A stretch of 64,000 bases of DNA, taken from NCBI GenBank assembly GCA_022360445.1, contig JAKSCV010000036.1:62001-126000 (forward strand), written 5' to 3'. Positions 17,276-27,413 of this stretch are shown piece after piece. The stretch is from Gammaproteobacteria bacterium (GTDB taxonomy: Bacteria; Pseudomonadota; Gammaproteobacteria; UBA5861). The notes under the pieces were generated by a model, which saw only the letters and a program-made list of their open reading frames with translations, was not told the DNA's origin and made no database searches. A program made the position numbers and the translations under genes. Position 1 is the stretch's first letter. Every line of letters starts with the position of its first letter.

Positions 17276-19398
17276 GCGGACTTTTGGCGATAACCCGGCG
17301 AGAGTTACGCAGCCTGTTTTTATCACCTGTGGCCTGGGTGATGTTATCGGGTATGCAGCTGTTATCCGCCTATCTCCTCCTGGCCGGAGTCGAGCGTTAC
17401 CTCTTGCTGCAACCCCAACTCGTTAATATGAGTCAGCCCCCAGGACTCACGCAGTTTTTGATTGCCCGTTTTTATGCGCCTGTTTCCGTCATTTATTTGC
17501 TGATGATCCCCCTGTTGAGCATGCGGTTGGTTTCGGACGAAAGGCGCCAGAACACCTGGGTGTTACTGCTGACCGCTCCACTAAACAGCATTGAAATTGT
17601 TTTCGGTAAATTGTTGGGGTTATGGGCTTTTTTCCTGATTCCTCTCGGCTTAAATGCGTTGATGTTATTGGGGATGGCCGTGATTACGTCCATCGATACC
17701 GGTGCCGTTTTACTGGCCACGCTGGGCGCTTTTTTGATGATAGCGGCGGTGTGTGCGGCGGGTTTCTTTTTTTCTTCCTTGACGCGCCAGCCCATTATTG
17801 CAGCGTTTGCGCTCTACTGCTTCTTATTGTTTTTGTGGTTATCTGGGAATACAACGCGCGATGACAGTGCCGTATTCTATTGGCTGGCCCCCCACAAACA
17901 CTTGGAAAGCTTTTATTCTGGGGTTTTACATACCGGAGATCTTGGCTATTACGTATGGTTCATTGCCTTATTTTTATTGTTATCGGTCATGCAAACCGCG
18001 ACCATGAAAGGCTATCAGCAGGTGCCGAGTGCTGACACCGGATTCATGAAAAGTGGGCATTTTTTCCACCCGTTACGCTTTGTTTTTGTGATCTGCTTTG
18101 CGGCCGTTGTGGCTTATTTTTTATTTTCCCGCGATCATTGGCAAATGGATTTAACGGCCACACAACGTAACACCTTGTCCGAAGCGAGTAAGGCGCTGTT
18201 AAAGACACTGCCAGAACCGATCTCTATGACGGTATATACCACGGGCCAAACGGCGCCCCGGCAGGCAATTGAATTGTTGATCTCACGTTACCAGCGTATC
18301 AAGCCCGACGTGACGTTGTCTTTTGTCGATCTCGGTCAGTCACCGGCGCTGGCCGAGCAGCTGGATATCCAGAACAGTGGCGCGATGGCCATTCGTTATG
18401 GCAATCGCGAGGAAAGACTCCAACAGATTAGCGAAGTCAGTATCAGTCAAGCATTGCACCGGCTGTATCGTGATCATCGACGTAAGCTGGTTTTCATAAC
18501 GGGGCACGGCGAGAGAGACCCTCAAGGGAGGGCGAACTTCGACATGAGCCGATTAAGTCAGCGCCTGACACAGAACGGGTTTGAGATCAGTGAGCAAAGC
18601 CTGGTGACTTCACCAAAGATTGCCGAGGATGTGGATATTGTGATCATTGCAAGCCCTCAGCATGACTACTTTCCAGGAGAAATGGCGGCAGTGCTGGATT
18701 TCATCCGCCGCGGTGGTAATCTTTTGTGGTTTGTTGAGCCGGGGCGGCCGCTTCATGTTGAGGCATTGGCGGCTGAGCTGGGTGTGAAAGTATTGCCCGG
18801 TGTCGTGATTGATCAATCAGCCAGTCTCTACGGCGTTGATTCCCCGGATTTTGCCTTGGTTTCCCAGTACCCTGCTCACCCGTTAACCACGGATTTACGT
18901 CTGGTGACACTGTTCCCCCAAGCGGCGGGCTTAATCATTCAACCCCGTGAAAACTGGCAAACAACACCCTTTCTACAAACAAGCCAAGGCAGTTGGACTG
19001 AAGTAAATGCCATCACTCACCCGCAGACCGGGCAATTGGTGGGTGAAATCCGTTTTGATGCTGATACAGAAGAGCGTGCAGGGCCGATTACACTGGGGGC
19101 TACGCTGACCCGGCGGTATGCCGAACGAGAGCAACGAATCGCTGTGTTAGGTGATAGCGACTTCCTCTCAAACGCCTATCTTGGCAATGGCGGTAATTTA
19201 AGCCTCGCTCAGCGCCTGTTTGACTGGCTCGTAGGTGATGACGCTCTGCTGCAGGTAGCGGGCCAGTCACCTGCTGATAGCCATGTGGTGTTGACCTCCA
19301 CTCAAATTGCCGTACTCGGTGGTTTATTTCTCGTCCTTTTGCCGGTTAGCCTAGTTTTGGCCGGGTTGATCATTTGGTGGAAAAGGCGGCGTTTGTAG
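17272..19398 (+). CDS. Fused ABC-2 permease / GldG-like protein
   Basis: 708 residues combining two normally separate families. Residues about 1-240 form an ABC-2-type permease (six hydrophobic spans; RLVSDERRQNTWVLLLTAPL is a typical loop). A further membrane span at about 265-285 leads into a GldG-like extracytoplasmic domain (about 290-675: MDLTATQRNTLSEASKALLK, VFITGHGERDP, DIVIIASPQHDYFPGE), and a final helix near 682-703 ends with Lys/Arg-rich WWKRRRL. With the ATPase gene it forms a complete exporter. A DUF4340 partner that I recall often following this pair is absent; mutM comes next, two bases after the stop. Confidence 0.88.
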   Translation: MSGLLAITRRELRSLFLSPVAWVMLSGMQLLSAYLLLAGVERYLLLQPQLVNMSQPPGLTQFLIARFYAPVSVIYLLMIPLLSMRLVSDERRQNTWVLLLTAPLNSIEIVFGKLLGLWAFFLIPLGLNALMLLGMAVITSIDTGAVLLATLGAFLMIAAVCAAGFFFSSLTRQPIIAAFALYCFLLFLWLSGNTTRDDSAVFYWLAPHKHLESFYSGVLHTGDLGYYVWFIALFLLLSVMQTATMKGYQQVPSADTGFMKSGHFFHPLRFVFVICFAAVVAYFLFSRDHWQMDLTATQRNTLSEASKALLKTLPEPISMTVYTTGQTAPRQAIELLISRYQRIKPDVTLSFVDLGQSPALAEQLDIQNSGAMAIRYGNREERLQQISEVSISQALHRLYRDHRRKLVFITGHGERDPQGRANFDMSRLSQRLTQNGFEISEQSLVTSPKIAEDVDIVIIASPQHDYFPGEMAAVLDFIRRGGNLLWFVEPGRPLHVEALAAELGVKVLPGVVIDQSASLYGVDSPDFALVSQYPAHPLTTDLRLVTLFPQAAGLIIQPRENWQTTPFLQTSQGSWTEVNAITHPQTGQLVGEIRFDADTEERAGPITLGATLTRRYAEREQRIAVLGDSDFLSNAYLGNGGNLSLAQRLFDWLVGDDALLQVAGQSPADSHVVLTSTQIAVLGGLFLVLLPVSLVLAGLIIWWKRRRL

Positions 19399-19400
19399 CT

Positions 19401-20213
19401 ATGCCAGAATTACCTGAAGTTGAAACAACGCGGCGAGGTATTGAGCCACACATTTTAAAACATGGGGTGGCCGGGGTGGTAGTGCGAAATGCCCAGTTGC
19501 GATGGCCAGTGCCGGAGACCATTCATTCAATAGTGGGGGACCATATTGCCGCCGTCAAGCGCAGGGGAAAATACCTTTTACTGGGCATGACTCAGGGTAC
19601 TGTCATTATGCACTTGGGGATGTCCGGGAGTTTGCGGGTCTGTGGCAAAGCAGAGCCGTATCGCAAACATGATCACTTTATCTGTTGTTTTGAGACGGGT
19701 AAGTCGCTGAGATTCCATGACCCACGAAGGTTTGGTGCAATCCTGTGGACGACAGAAGAGCCCTATGAACACCCCTTGCTTGCTGAACTGGGGCCTGAGC
19801 CCTTGAGTGCAAAGTTTCATGCGGAGTATCTCTACCGGGTCACTCGGAACCGCCGTATGCCGATCAAGTCATTCATTATGAACAGCCATGTCGTTGTTGG
19901 CGTTGGGAATATTTATGCCAATGAAGCACTCTTTATGGCGAGTATTCGTCCAGGAAGAGCGGCAGGGCGGCTTACGAAAGCGGAGTCTGAGCAGTTTGTG
20001 GGTGCTATTAAACGTGTGCTCAAAAAAGCAATTCAGGAAGGTGGAACAACGCTACGGGACTTTCTCAATGCAGAGGGAAATCCTGGGTACTTCGTGCAAT
20101 CACTGCAGGTTTATGGGCGGGACGGTGCGCCTTGTCAACAATGCCATCGCCCCATCAAGCGGAAGATGATTGCCCAGCGGGCAAGCTATTATTGCCCGGC
20201 CTGCCAAACGTGA
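19401..20213 (+). CDS. mutM: Formamidopyrimidine-DNA glycosylase MutM/Fpg
   Basis: 270 residues from ATG 19401, the only start that exposes the catalytic Pro2-Glu3 (PELPEVETTRRGIEPH). The family's beta-hairpin lysine is in KRRGKYLL, VGVGNIYANEALF is the helix-two-turn-helix, and the C-terminus carries the zinc finger CQQCHRP...CPAC. MutM removes 8-oxoguanine and other oxidised purines and nicks the strand. It begins two bases after the transporter stop and overlaps the convergent gph gene by 25 bp. Confidence 0.96.
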   Translation: MPELPEVETTRRGIEPHILKHGVAGVVVRNAQLRWPVPETIHSIVGDHIAAVKRRGKYLLLGMTQGTVIMHLGMSGSLRVCGKAEPYRKHDHFICCFETGKSLRFHDPRRFGAILWTTEEPYEHPLLAELGPEPLSAKFHAEYLYRVTRNRRMPIKSFIMNSHVVVGVGNIYANEALFMASIRPGRAAGRLTKAESEQFVGAIKRVLKKAIQEGGTTLRDFLNAEGNPGYFVQSLQVYGRDGAPCQQCHRPIKRKMIAQRASYYCPACQT

Positions 20214-20881
20214 TCGATACAGCTGGGCAGCTCTGAGAAGTCTTCAAAAATCGCGTCAGGTTGGCTGAGGGCAATATCTTCACCGTGGTTATAGCCTTCT
20301 GTTTTACAAATAACCGGTAGCTTTAACGCCCGGGCAGCGCCGACGTCATTCTTAGAGTCCCCTACCATCACGGCTGCATCCGGTGCCACGTTCATCAACT
20401 TCAACGCGTGGGAGAGCGGTTGTGGCGCAGGTTTTTTAACGGCCAAGGTGTCGCCGCAAACCGTAGCAGATAACCAGGAATCCAGCTGTTTGTCCGCCAA
20501 CAACTGCTCTGTGAAGCGTGTGGCTTTGTTGGTGACAACGGCGAGCTTGATATGGCGGCGAGCAAAGTGATCCAAGGTATCTTCAACATGCGGGTAGGTA
20601 CGGCTGTAGCGGGAAGGTTCACAACCGTAATGGTGTTTGAAAGATGCGAGTGCTTTGCTGTAGAGCATGGGGTCGACGGATGCTGTGTCATTGCCATTTG
20701 TCAGCGCTCGCCGCACCAGCTGATCAACGCCGTTTCCTACCCAGTTGCGAACCTGATTTTCACCACAAGGAGGGAGTTGAAAGTGAGCCTGCATTTGGTC
20801 AATTGCCCAGGCAAGGTCTGGCACACTATCGACCAAGGTGCCATCAAGGTCAAAGAGAATGGCTTTTAGGGCTGGTTTCAT
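20189..20881 (-). CDS. gph: Phosphoglycolate phosphatase (HAD family)
   Basis: 230 residues from ATG 20881. HAD motifs: ILFDLDGTLVDSVPDL (motif I with nucleophile Asp and acid/base Asp), VVTNKA (motif II), a lysine in AVKKPAPQPL (motif III) and MVGDSKNDVGAARA (motif IV). Gph hydrolyses 2-phosphoglycolate, including that released in DNA repair. Its ATG overlaps the rpe stop (ATGA), the common rpe-gph order. The 3' end overlaps convergent mutM by 25 bp. Confidence 0.93.
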   Translation of the reverse strand: MKPALKAILFDLDGTLVDSVPDLAWAIDQMQAHFQLPPCGENQVRNWVGNGVDQLVRRALTNGNDTASVDPMLYSKALASFKHHYGCEPSRYSRTYPHVEDTLDHFARRHIKLAVVTNKATRFTEQLLADKQLDSWLSATVCGDTLAVKKPAPQPLSHALKLMNVAPDAAVMVGDSKNDVGAARALKLPVICKTEGYNHGEDIALSQPDAIFEDFSELPSCIDHVWQAGQ

Positions 20882-21543
20882 CACGCCAGTTCTGCGCGCA
20901 TGGCCTGAATCACCTGGGTATAATCATCCGCATTAAAAATTGCAGAGCCGGCGACAAAGGTATCCGCACCGGCGGCGGCTATTTGGGCAATGTTGTCGAT
21001 GTTGACACCGCCATCTACTTCCAGGCGAATGTCGAAGCCTGAGGTCTCGATCAAATGGCGCGCTTCTTTTAATTTATCCAGCGTTGCGGGGATGAACCGC
21101 TGCCCGCCAAACCCTGGGTTCACCGACATGAGTAAAACCATGTCGATTTTATCCATAACGTATTTCATATGGTTCAGGGGGGTGGCGGGGTTAAAGACAA
21201 GGCCGGCTTTGCAGCCACAGTCTCGGATCAGCTGCAGGCTTCTGTCGATGTGTTCGCTGGCTTCCGGGTGGAAAGTAATGTAAGTGGCTCCGGCATCCGC
21301 AAAATCAGGAATCAGCCTGTCAACGGGCTTGACCATCAGGTGGACATCAATGGGAGCCGTGATCCCGTCCTTTCTCAGTGCTTCGCAAACCATCGGCCCA
21401 ATTGTCAGGTTAGGTACATAATGGTTGTCCATGACATCAAAGTGAACAATATCGGCGCCGGCACTGAGTACATTTTCAACCTCTTCGCCAAGGCGGGCAA
21501 AGTTAGCAGAGAGGATCGAGGGAGCAATCAGGTAATCATTCAT
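20881..21543 (-). CDS. rpe: Ribulose-phosphate 3-epimerase
   Basis: 220 residues, standard for the family. The TIM-barrel landmarks are complete: [14 protein letters not shown] at the start, [18 protein letters not shown] (metal His/Asp), [24 protein letters not shown] and [12 protein letters not shown] with the catalytic Asp. It interconverts ribulose-5-phosphate and xylulose-5-phosphate in the pentose phosphate pathway. It is the upstream gene of an overlapping rpe-gph pair. Confidence 0.96.
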   Translation of the reverse strand: MNDYLIAPSILSANFARLGEEVENVLSAGADIVHFDVMDNHYVPNLTIGPMVCEALRKDGITAPIDVHLMVKPVDRLIPDFADAGATYITFHPEASEHIDRSLQLIRDCGCKAGLVFNPATPLNHMKYVMDKIDMVLLMSVNPGFGGQRFIPATLDKLKEARHLIETSGFDIRLEVDGGVNIDNIAQIAAAGADTFVAGSAIFNADDYTQVIQAMRAELA

Positions 21544-21695
21544 TCAAAAACCTCATGTGTTGTGCTGACTTTTTGTAACTCCGCTGAGGAGTATAGGGGG
21601 GCTGTTGAGGGGCTAATACAGAAAGCCCGGTGAGCATGCGGCTTTGGTTAATCCGCTGGTATAAAAAGGTAAATATAAGGTAGGGCGCTACAAGG

Positions 21696-21722
21696 CCATA
21701 GGCGGAAATGTTCCGCCTATGG
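21696..21722 (-). terminator. Hairpin downstream of the EF-G2 gene
   Basis: CCATAGGCGGAA (21696-21707) and TTCCGCCTATGG (21711-21722) form a perfect 12-bp stem with a three-base loop, 18 bases after the EF-G2 stop. The T-rich tract on the minus strand is poor directly after the stem, with TTTTT only about 25 bases later, so terminator function is likely but not certain. Confidence 0.6.
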
Positions 21723-21740
21723 CAAAACGTGTGTGCAAGC

Positions 21741-23822
21741 TTAGCTGGCTTTGCGTTCCTTAACTTCTTTAATGACAGCTTCAGCAACATTGGCCGGGCA
21801 CGGCATGTAGTGTGAAAATTCCATAGAGAACTGACCACGTCCTGAGGTCATGGTGCGTAAGTCACCAATATAACCAAACATTTCGCTCAGAGGCACGTCC
21901 GCTTTAATCCGGACGCCTGTTGAAGCAGGGTCTTGTGATTTAATCATACCCCGTCGACGGTTCAAGTCACCGATCACATCACCGACGTGATCTTCGGGTG
22001 TAAAAACATCGACTTTCATCACCGGTTCAAGCAGCTGCGGTGCTGCCTTGGGTATGGATTGGCGGTAGGCGCCACGTGCTGCGATTTCAAAAGCGACAGC
22101 GGAAGAGTCAACCGCATGGTAGGCGCCGTCCATTAAGGTAATCTTGACATCCAATAGAGGGAAGCCTGCGAGAATGCCCTCTTGCATGCAGGAGGCAAAG
22201 CCTTTTTCAACCGCTGGCCAGTATTCCCGAGGCACGTTACCACCGGTTACTTTAGATTCGAAAACAAATCCTGAGCTTGTTTCGCCGGGTTCAATGATAT
22301 AGTCAATTTTACCAAACTGACCGGCGCCGCCGGATTGTTTCTTATGGGTGTAGCTGTCTTCAACACGTTGAGTGATTGTTTCACGGTAAGCCACTTGAGG
22401 CTTGCCGACTTCAACGTCTACGTTGTGAGTACGGCGGAGAATGTCTACTTTGACGTCGAGGTGCAGCTCACCCATGCCTTTAATGATGGTTTCGCCACTT
22501 TCCTGGTCGGTTTCTACTTGAAAAGAGGGGTCTTCCTGTACCATTTTGCTCAAAGCAAGTCCCATTTTTTCAGTACTGCCTTTGTCTTTCGGTGTGACAG
22601 CGACAGAAATCACCGGGTCAGGAAAGACCATGGGTTCTAGCGTTGCAGGTGCTTTAGGGTCACACAGTGTATGGCCGGTTTGGACATTTTTCATGCCGAC
22701 AATCGCAACGATGTCTCCCGCTTGAGCCGAATCGAGTTCTTCACGGGAGTCTGCGTGCATTTCGACAATACGCCCGATCCTTTCCGTTTTCCCGGTGAAG
22801 GTGTTGAGGACGGTATCGCCCTTTTTAAGTTTGCCGGAATAGATACGTGTAAACGTCAAAGCGCCGTAGCGGTCATCCATGATTTTGAAGGCCAGTGCAC
22901 GAAGAGGCCGCCCATCATCAACGACAGCGAACTCACCTGTTTCATTGCCTTCCAGATCAACTTCTGGTTGAGGGTTCACTTCGGTCGGGCTTGGCAGGTA
23001 GTTGACGACAGCGTCCAGTAAGATTTGAACGCCTTTATTTTTGAAGGCCGAGCCGCAAAAAGTCGGGAAGAAGTCGAGGTTGATCGTGCCTTTGCGAATG
23101 CAGCGTTTAATATCGTCAAGAGAAGGCTCTTCCCCTTCGAGGTAGGCTTCCATTAAATCGTCGTCTTGTTCAACGGCAGTTTCGATCAGCTTTTCGCGGT
23201 ATTCTTCGACTTGATCGACCATGTCAGCAGGGACATCCTGGATTTCATAGTTCTTGGGGTCACCGCTGTTATCCCAAACCCAGGCTTTGCGCGTCAGCAG
23301 ATCGACAACGCCTGAATACTCGTCTTCGCGGCCGATAGGAAGGACCATCACGAGTGGATTGGCACCCAAAATATTTTCGATCTGGTCGACAACACGGAAG
23401 AAATCAGCGCCCAGGCGGTCCAATTTGTTGACGAAAATGATCCGCGCGACTTTGGATTCGTTGGCATATCGCCAGTTCGTTTCTGACTGAGGCTCCACAC
23501 CGCCTGATCCGCAAAAAACACCGACACCACCATCAAGTACTTTGAGCGACCGGTAGACTTCAATGGTAAAGTCTACGTGCCCAGGCGTATCGATGATATT
23601 GAAACGATGGTCTCCCCAATAACAGGTGGTTGCAGCTGACTGGATTGTGATGCCCCGTTCACGCTCCTGGTCCATAAAGTCAGTGGTTGCTTCGCCATCA
23701 TGCACTTCACCGATTTTGTGCGTCTTTCCTGTCAAATTAAGGATGCGCTCTGTGGTTGTCGTTTTACCGGCGTCAACGTGCGCGAATATCCCGATATTCC
23801 GGTAATGGCTCAAATCTGTCAT
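21741..23822 (-). CDS. Elongation factor G, second type (FusB/EF-G2)
   Basis: 693 residues. GTPase motifs: [14 protein letters not shown] (G1), the switch segment [23 protein letters not shown] (G3) and [10 protein letters not shown] (G4). Domains II-V follow, ending in [19 protein letters not shown]. The wording [19 protein letters not shown] and [20 protein letters not shown] match the second EF-G found in Pseudomonas and Vibrio rather than the primary FusA. It is monocistronic here, not in the rpsL-rpsG-fusA-tuf operon. Role: ribosomal translocation or ribosome recycling; which of these applies here is unknown. Confidence 0.93.
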   Translation of the reverse strand: MTDLSHYRNIGIFAHVDAGKTTTTERILNLTGKTHKIGEVHDGEATTDFMDQERERGITIQSAATTCYWGDHRFNIIDTPGHVDFTIEVYRSLKVLDGGVGVFCGSGGVEPQSETNWRYANESKVARIIFVNKLDRLGADFFRVVDQIENILGANPLVMVLPIGREDEYSGVVDLLTRKAWVWDNSGDPKNYEIQDVPADMVDQVEEYREKLIETAVEQDDDLMEAYLEGEEPSLDDIKRCIRKGTINLDFFPTFCGSAFKNKGVQILLDAVVNYLPSPTEVNPQPEVDLEGNETGEFAVVDDGRPLRALAFKIMDDRYGALTFTRIYSGKLKKGDTVLNTFTGKTERIGRIVEMHADSREELDSAQAGDIVAIVGMKNVQTGHTLCDPKAPATLEPMVFPDPVISVAVTPKDKGSTEKMGLALSKMVQEDPSFQVETDQESGETIIKGMGELHLDVKVDILRRTHNVDVEVGKPQVAYRETITQRVEDSYTHKKQSGGAGQFGKIDYIIEPGETSSGFVFESKVTGGNVPREYWPAVEKGFASCMQEGILAGFPLLDVKITLMDGAYHAVDSSAVAFEIAARGAYRQSIPKAAPQLLEPVMKVDVFTPEDHVGDVIGDLNRRRGMIKSQDPASTGVRIKADVPLSEMFGYIGDLRTMTSGRGQFSMEFSHYMPCPANVAEAVIKEVKERKAS

Positions 23823-24061
23823 GTTCTCTCTCGAATCGTATGGGTTAGTTTGAATGTACCGCTTTGTTTGCTATCGCATAAGCAGGGCTTTTGGGAGCAT
23901 CTAAAACAAAGTATGCAGAAAAGCAATATTTTAGCAGTTAGATAGAATGCAATGCCAGTCTAAAGCACTTTATTGTCATGCGTTAATGTGGCATTACGAA
24001 TGCAAGGTGATCCGCGTCAACTCATGGGAAAAGTGGTTGCTCTCGTGGAGCTTGCGCTAAC

Positions 24062-24535
24062 TCAGTGAGTATCCGGTCGGCGCCAGGCCAATACCATGCA
24101 TTCGATTGTCATCACGCACACATCATTTTGATTAAAAACCTTGTGTTTATAGCGAAAGACGCCCCTGTCAGGCTTGCTTTGAGAAGGTTTGACTTCGGTG
24201 ATCGTTGAGGCCACGCGTAGGGTATCGCCCGGGAACACAGGCTTAAGGAAGTACATTTTCTCAATACCGGGGGAGACAATGCCGGCGATTTTGTGCATAA
24301 AGCCTTGAACAGAGAGGCGCTGGGCGATCCCTGCTGTATTCCACCCGCTGGCGATAAGCCCTCCGAACTCTGACTTTTTAGCCGCTTCTGGATCGACATG
24401 AAAATAGATCGGGTCATACTGCTTGGCGAAGGTGATGATTTCTTCTTCGGTGATTGTGTACTGGTCTGACTCAAAGGTCATTCCGATTTCAAGGTCATCC
24501 AGGTAGTATTCAGGAGGGCTGGTTTGATCAATCAT
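24062..24535 (-). CDS. MaoC-family (R)-hydratase-like protein
   Basis: 157 residues with the MaoC hotdog fold. YYLDDLEIGMTFESDQYTIT opens the domain; FAKQYDPIYFHVDPEAAKKS carries the usual Asp/His hydratase dyad (DPIYFHVD), and FGGLIASGWNTAGIAQRL is the helix that follows it. Members hydrate trans-2-enoyl-CoA to (R)-3-hydroxyacyl-CoA or act in related dehydrations. It stands alone between EF-G2 and the divergent MOSC gene; the pathway is not evident. Confidence 0.87.
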   Translation of the reverse strand: MIDQTSPPEYYLDDLEIGMTFESDQYTITEEEIITFAKQYDPIYFHVDPEAAKKSEFGGLIASGWNTAGIAQRLSVQGFMHKIAGIVSPGIEKMYFLKPVFPGDTLRVASTITEVKPSQSKPDRGVFRYKHKVFNQNDVCVMTIECMVLAWRRPDTH

Positions 24536-24621
24536 TTTTCCATCATCATAGTGTGCAAGAATATGCAGAGTTTATCGCATTTTGATTGAACCAAGTGGTT
24601 GATATTTCGTTTGGATATTGA

Positions 24622-25431
24622 ATGATGACCTTGCAGATCTCCCGTTTGACGTACTACCCCTTAAAGTCGGCTCAAGGAATATCGGTTGAAACCGCCACGC
24701 TTCAAGCACGGGGTTTGGAACATGATCGCCGATGGATGCTGGTTGATGCGCAAGGCGACTTTCTCACTCAGCGGACACATCCTCAGCTGGCTCAGCTGCA
24801 AGTCCGCGTTGTTGAATCTGGCTTACAGATAGCAGGCCCGGAAGGGCACAATATTCTGGCTCAGCTCAGGGAAAATGAATGGGTTCCCGTCACGGTTTGG
24901 GGTGACCGGCTGCAAGCTGCAGCGTGCTCCGTGGACGTTGATCAATGGCTGTCGAACTTTCTTGGAGAGGCTTGCCGCCTGGTTTACATGCCAGATGCCG
25001 TCATGCGTGAGGTGGACCCGGATTATCGGAGTGGCAAAGGTGATATTGTCAGCTTTGCAGATGGCTTTCCGGTGTTGATTGTGACAGAAGCCTCTCTGAA
25101 GATGTTGAATCGTTCGTTAGAACACCGGGTTCCCATGAACCGCTTTCGCCCTAATATTGTGATCAGTGGCAGTGGCGCATTCGCAGAAGACACATGGCAG
25201 GCGATAGAGACAGATACTGTAAAGCTTAACCTCGTGAAGCCCTGTAGCCGATGCCAAATTACAACGATCGATCAAGTTACCGGCCAGCGCCCAGATCGTC
25301 ACGAACCCTTAAAAACACTGAAACAACTGCATGCCTGGCAAGGGCAGATTTTTTTTGGGCAAAATGCCATCCCTGTGAAAACTGGGAAGATTGCCGTGGG
25401 TGACCCGGTGCAGGCAATATTCAAAACATAA
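24622..25431 (+). CDS. MOSC-domain protein, YcbX/mARC-like without ferredoxin domain
   Basis: 269 residues. An N-terminal MOSC beta-barrel (ISRLTYYPLKSAQGISVETA, GLEHDRRWMLVD) precedes the MOSC domain with DGFPVLIVTEASLKMLN, MNRFRPNIVISG and KPCSRCQITTIDQVTGQRP, which holds the conserved Cys that binds molybdenum cofactor. YcbX and mitochondrial mARC reduce N-hydroxylated compounds. E. coli YcbX has an extra C-terminal 2Fe-2S ferredoxin domain; this protein stops before it, so it needs a separate electron donor. Confidence 0.88.
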   Translation: MMTLQISRLTYYPLKSAQGISVETATLQARGLEHDRRWMLVDAQGDFLTQRTHPQLAQLQVRVVESGLQIAGPEGHNILAQLRENEWVPVTVWGDRLQAAACSVDVDQWLSNFLGEACRLVYMPDAVMREVDPDYRSGKGDIVSFADGFPVLIVTEASLKMLNRSLEHRVPMNRFRPNIVISGSGAFAEDTWQAIETDTVKLNLVKPCSRCQITTIDQVTGQRPDRHEPLKTLKQLHAWQGQIFFGQNAIPVKTGKIAVGDPVQAIFKT

Positions 25432-25487
25432 ACATCGCGCGATAACAGCTAAAGTTTGTTGAAATCGCGCTTTACCAGGAGGTCATC

Positions 25488-27170
25488 ATGCACCGAATCT
25501 TTCATATTGTATTGCTCTGGATGCTTGTACCCCCATTGCTTTTTGCGGCAACCCCGGTGCCGGTTGAAGGCCGGCAGGGCGTCGTTGCCTCTGCATCTGC
25601 ATTAGCCTCAGAAGTGGGCGTTAGCATCATGAAGCAGGGAGGCAATGCCATTGATGCGGCGGTTGCGGTTGGTTTTGCGCTGGCAGTCACCTACCCTTCG
25701 GCCGGCAATCTGGGTGGAGGGGGCTTTATGGTTATCCACACTCAGGCGGGTGATCAGGTGGCCCTGGATTTCCGCGAGGTTGCGCCGTTGAGCGCGCATC
25801 GTACCATGTACCTGGATGATCAAGGCAATGTGACGCGTGACTCGGTCAAATCGCATAAATCATCCGGCGTACCGGGCAGTGTGGCCGGGCTGCTGGACGC
25901 ACTGGAAAAGTACGGAAAACTCAAGCGCCACGAGGTCATTCAGCCCGCCATTGACCTGGCTCAAAAAGGTTTTGTTATACCGGCTCACCTTGCTGCACAA
26001 TTTGAAAAGCAATTGGAAAGTATGGCGGCTTACCCCGCATCGATGGAAACGTTCAGTCGTAACGGTGTGCCCTATGTGGCGGGTGACCTTTGGAAGCAAC
26101 CTGATTTGACCAAAACACTGCAACGCATTGCCGATCAGGGAAAAGAAGGTTTTTATCAAGGTGAAACCGCGCAGCTCATTGTTGATGAAATGGCCAGAGG
26201 GAATGGGCAAATAACACTGGAAGACCTTGCCCAGTACCAAGCCAAATGGCGGGAGCCCGTTTCTGGTACCTATCGGGGCTACCAGGTCACCAGCATGCCC
26301 CCGCCTTCATCAGGGGGCGTGTTAATCCTGGAAATGTTGAACATGCTTGCCCCTTATCCCGTTGCTGAGCTGGGTTGGAACAGCGCCGAGCTGGTGCACT
26401 TAATGGTTGAAGCCGAGCGCCGGGCCTATGCGGACCGTGCTGTCCACTTGGGTGATCCGGACTTCTACGCCGTACCGGTAGAGACTTTGATTTCACCTGA
26501 GTATGCAAAGCAGCGTTTCAGTAACTTTGATTCAGGCAAAGCCACGGACAGCGATGCCGTGGGAGCGGGCCGCATCCCAGCGGAGAGCCCGGAAACGACG
26601 CATTACTCCGTCATGGATGCAAAAGGCAATGCCGTTGCGGTGACCACAACGCTGAACTGGGGTTATGGCAATAAAATTGTCGTGTCGGGCGCGGGTTTTC
26701 TATTGAACAACGAAATGGATGATTTTGCCGCCAAACCGGGTGTGCCCAACAGTTACGGCTTGCTGGGCAGTGAGGCAAATGCGATTCAGCCCCGGAAGCG
26801 CATGCTCAGCTCCATGTCGCCGACGATTGTCAGCCAGGCGGGTCGCCCTTTATTAGTCACGGGTTCCCCTGGTGGTTCCACCATCATTACCACGACGTTG
26901 CAAGTCATCCTAAACATTATTGACCACAAAATGTCGTTGAATGACGCGGTGGGCTTGCCGCGCTTTCACCACCAGTGGAAGCCTAACCAGATTTTTTATG
27001 AGCCCTACGCCTTGTCGCCGGATACGTTAAAACAACTCAAGCAGAAACAGCATCAAGGGCTAACCGTTAGCAAGCGGCTGATTGGAGATGCTAATTCCGT
27101 GTTATTTCGTGATGGTGTGTTGCAGGGCGTCAATGACCCCCGTAACCAGGGGGGAACTGCCGTTTATTGA
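25488..27170 (+). CDS. ggt: Gamma-glutamyltransferase
   Basis: 560 residues with a strong AGGAGGT ribosome site (25477-25483). A signal peptide (about 1-21, ending LLFAA) directs it to the periplasm. The large-subunit landmark GGNAIDAAVAVGFALAVTYP and the self-cleavage point before Thr370 (ETTHYSVMDAKGNAVA) are present; Thr370 becomes the N-terminal nucleophile of the small subunit. SSMSPTIV and GSPGGSTIITT line the active site. Ggt hydrolyses glutathione and other gamma-glutamyl compounds or transfers the glutamyl group. It stands alone in its transcription unit. Confidence 0.95.
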   Translation: MHRIFHIVLLWMLVPPLLFAATPVPVEGRQGVVASASALASEVGVSIMKQGGNAIDAAVAVGFALAVTYPSAGNLGGGGFMVIHTQAGDQVALDFREVAPLSAHRTMYLDDQGNVTRDSVKSHKSSGVPGSVAGLLDALEKYGKLKRHEVIQPAIDLAQKGFVIPAHLAAQFEKQLESMAAYPASMETFSRNGVPYVAGDLWKQPDLTKTLQRIADQGKEGFYQGETAQLIVDEMARGNGQITLEDLAQYQAKWREPVSGTYRGYQVTSMPPPSSGGVLILEMLNMLAPYPVAELGWNSAELVHLMVEAERRAYADRAVHLGDPDFYAVPVETLISPEYAKQRFSNFDSGKATDSDAVGAGRIPAESPETTHYSVMDAKGNAVAVTTTLNWGYGNKIVVSGAGFLLNNEMDDFAAKPGVPNSYGLLGSEANAIQPRKRMLSSMSPTIVSQAGRPLLVTGSPGGSTIITTTLQVILNIIDHKMSLNDAVGLPRFHHQWKPNQIFYEPYALSPDTLKQLKQKQHQGLTVSKRLIGDANSVLFRDGVLQGVNDPRNQGGTAVY

Positions 27171-27357
27171 TAGAGAGCAGGACGGGCCGTTTGCTAACAC
27201 TCACAGGTCTGTCCTATCAAAAGGCTTTAAAGGCTGTATCTCTGCAGTGTTTCATTTCAGCTAAATGTCACAGGCCCTTTAACCTGAGGATATTGGGGTT
27301 ATTAAGAGCTTAGGGGCCAAACGCAAGTTTTTCGCAAACTGGAACTCTTGACTAAGG

Positions 27358-27385
27358 GCCGGCAGAGCGGAAAAACAGTGCCGGC
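27358..27385. repeat. Inverted repeat between ggt and the degQ-like gene
   Basis: GCCGGCA (27358-27364) and TGCCGGC (27379-27385) can pair with a 14-base loop in the 243-bp convergent gap. No T-run follows on either strand, so terminator function is only a guess. I see nothing else in this gap. Confidence 0.35.
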
Positions 27386-27413
27386 ATTGAGTGCGAGGTA
27401 CCCTCCCTTTTAT

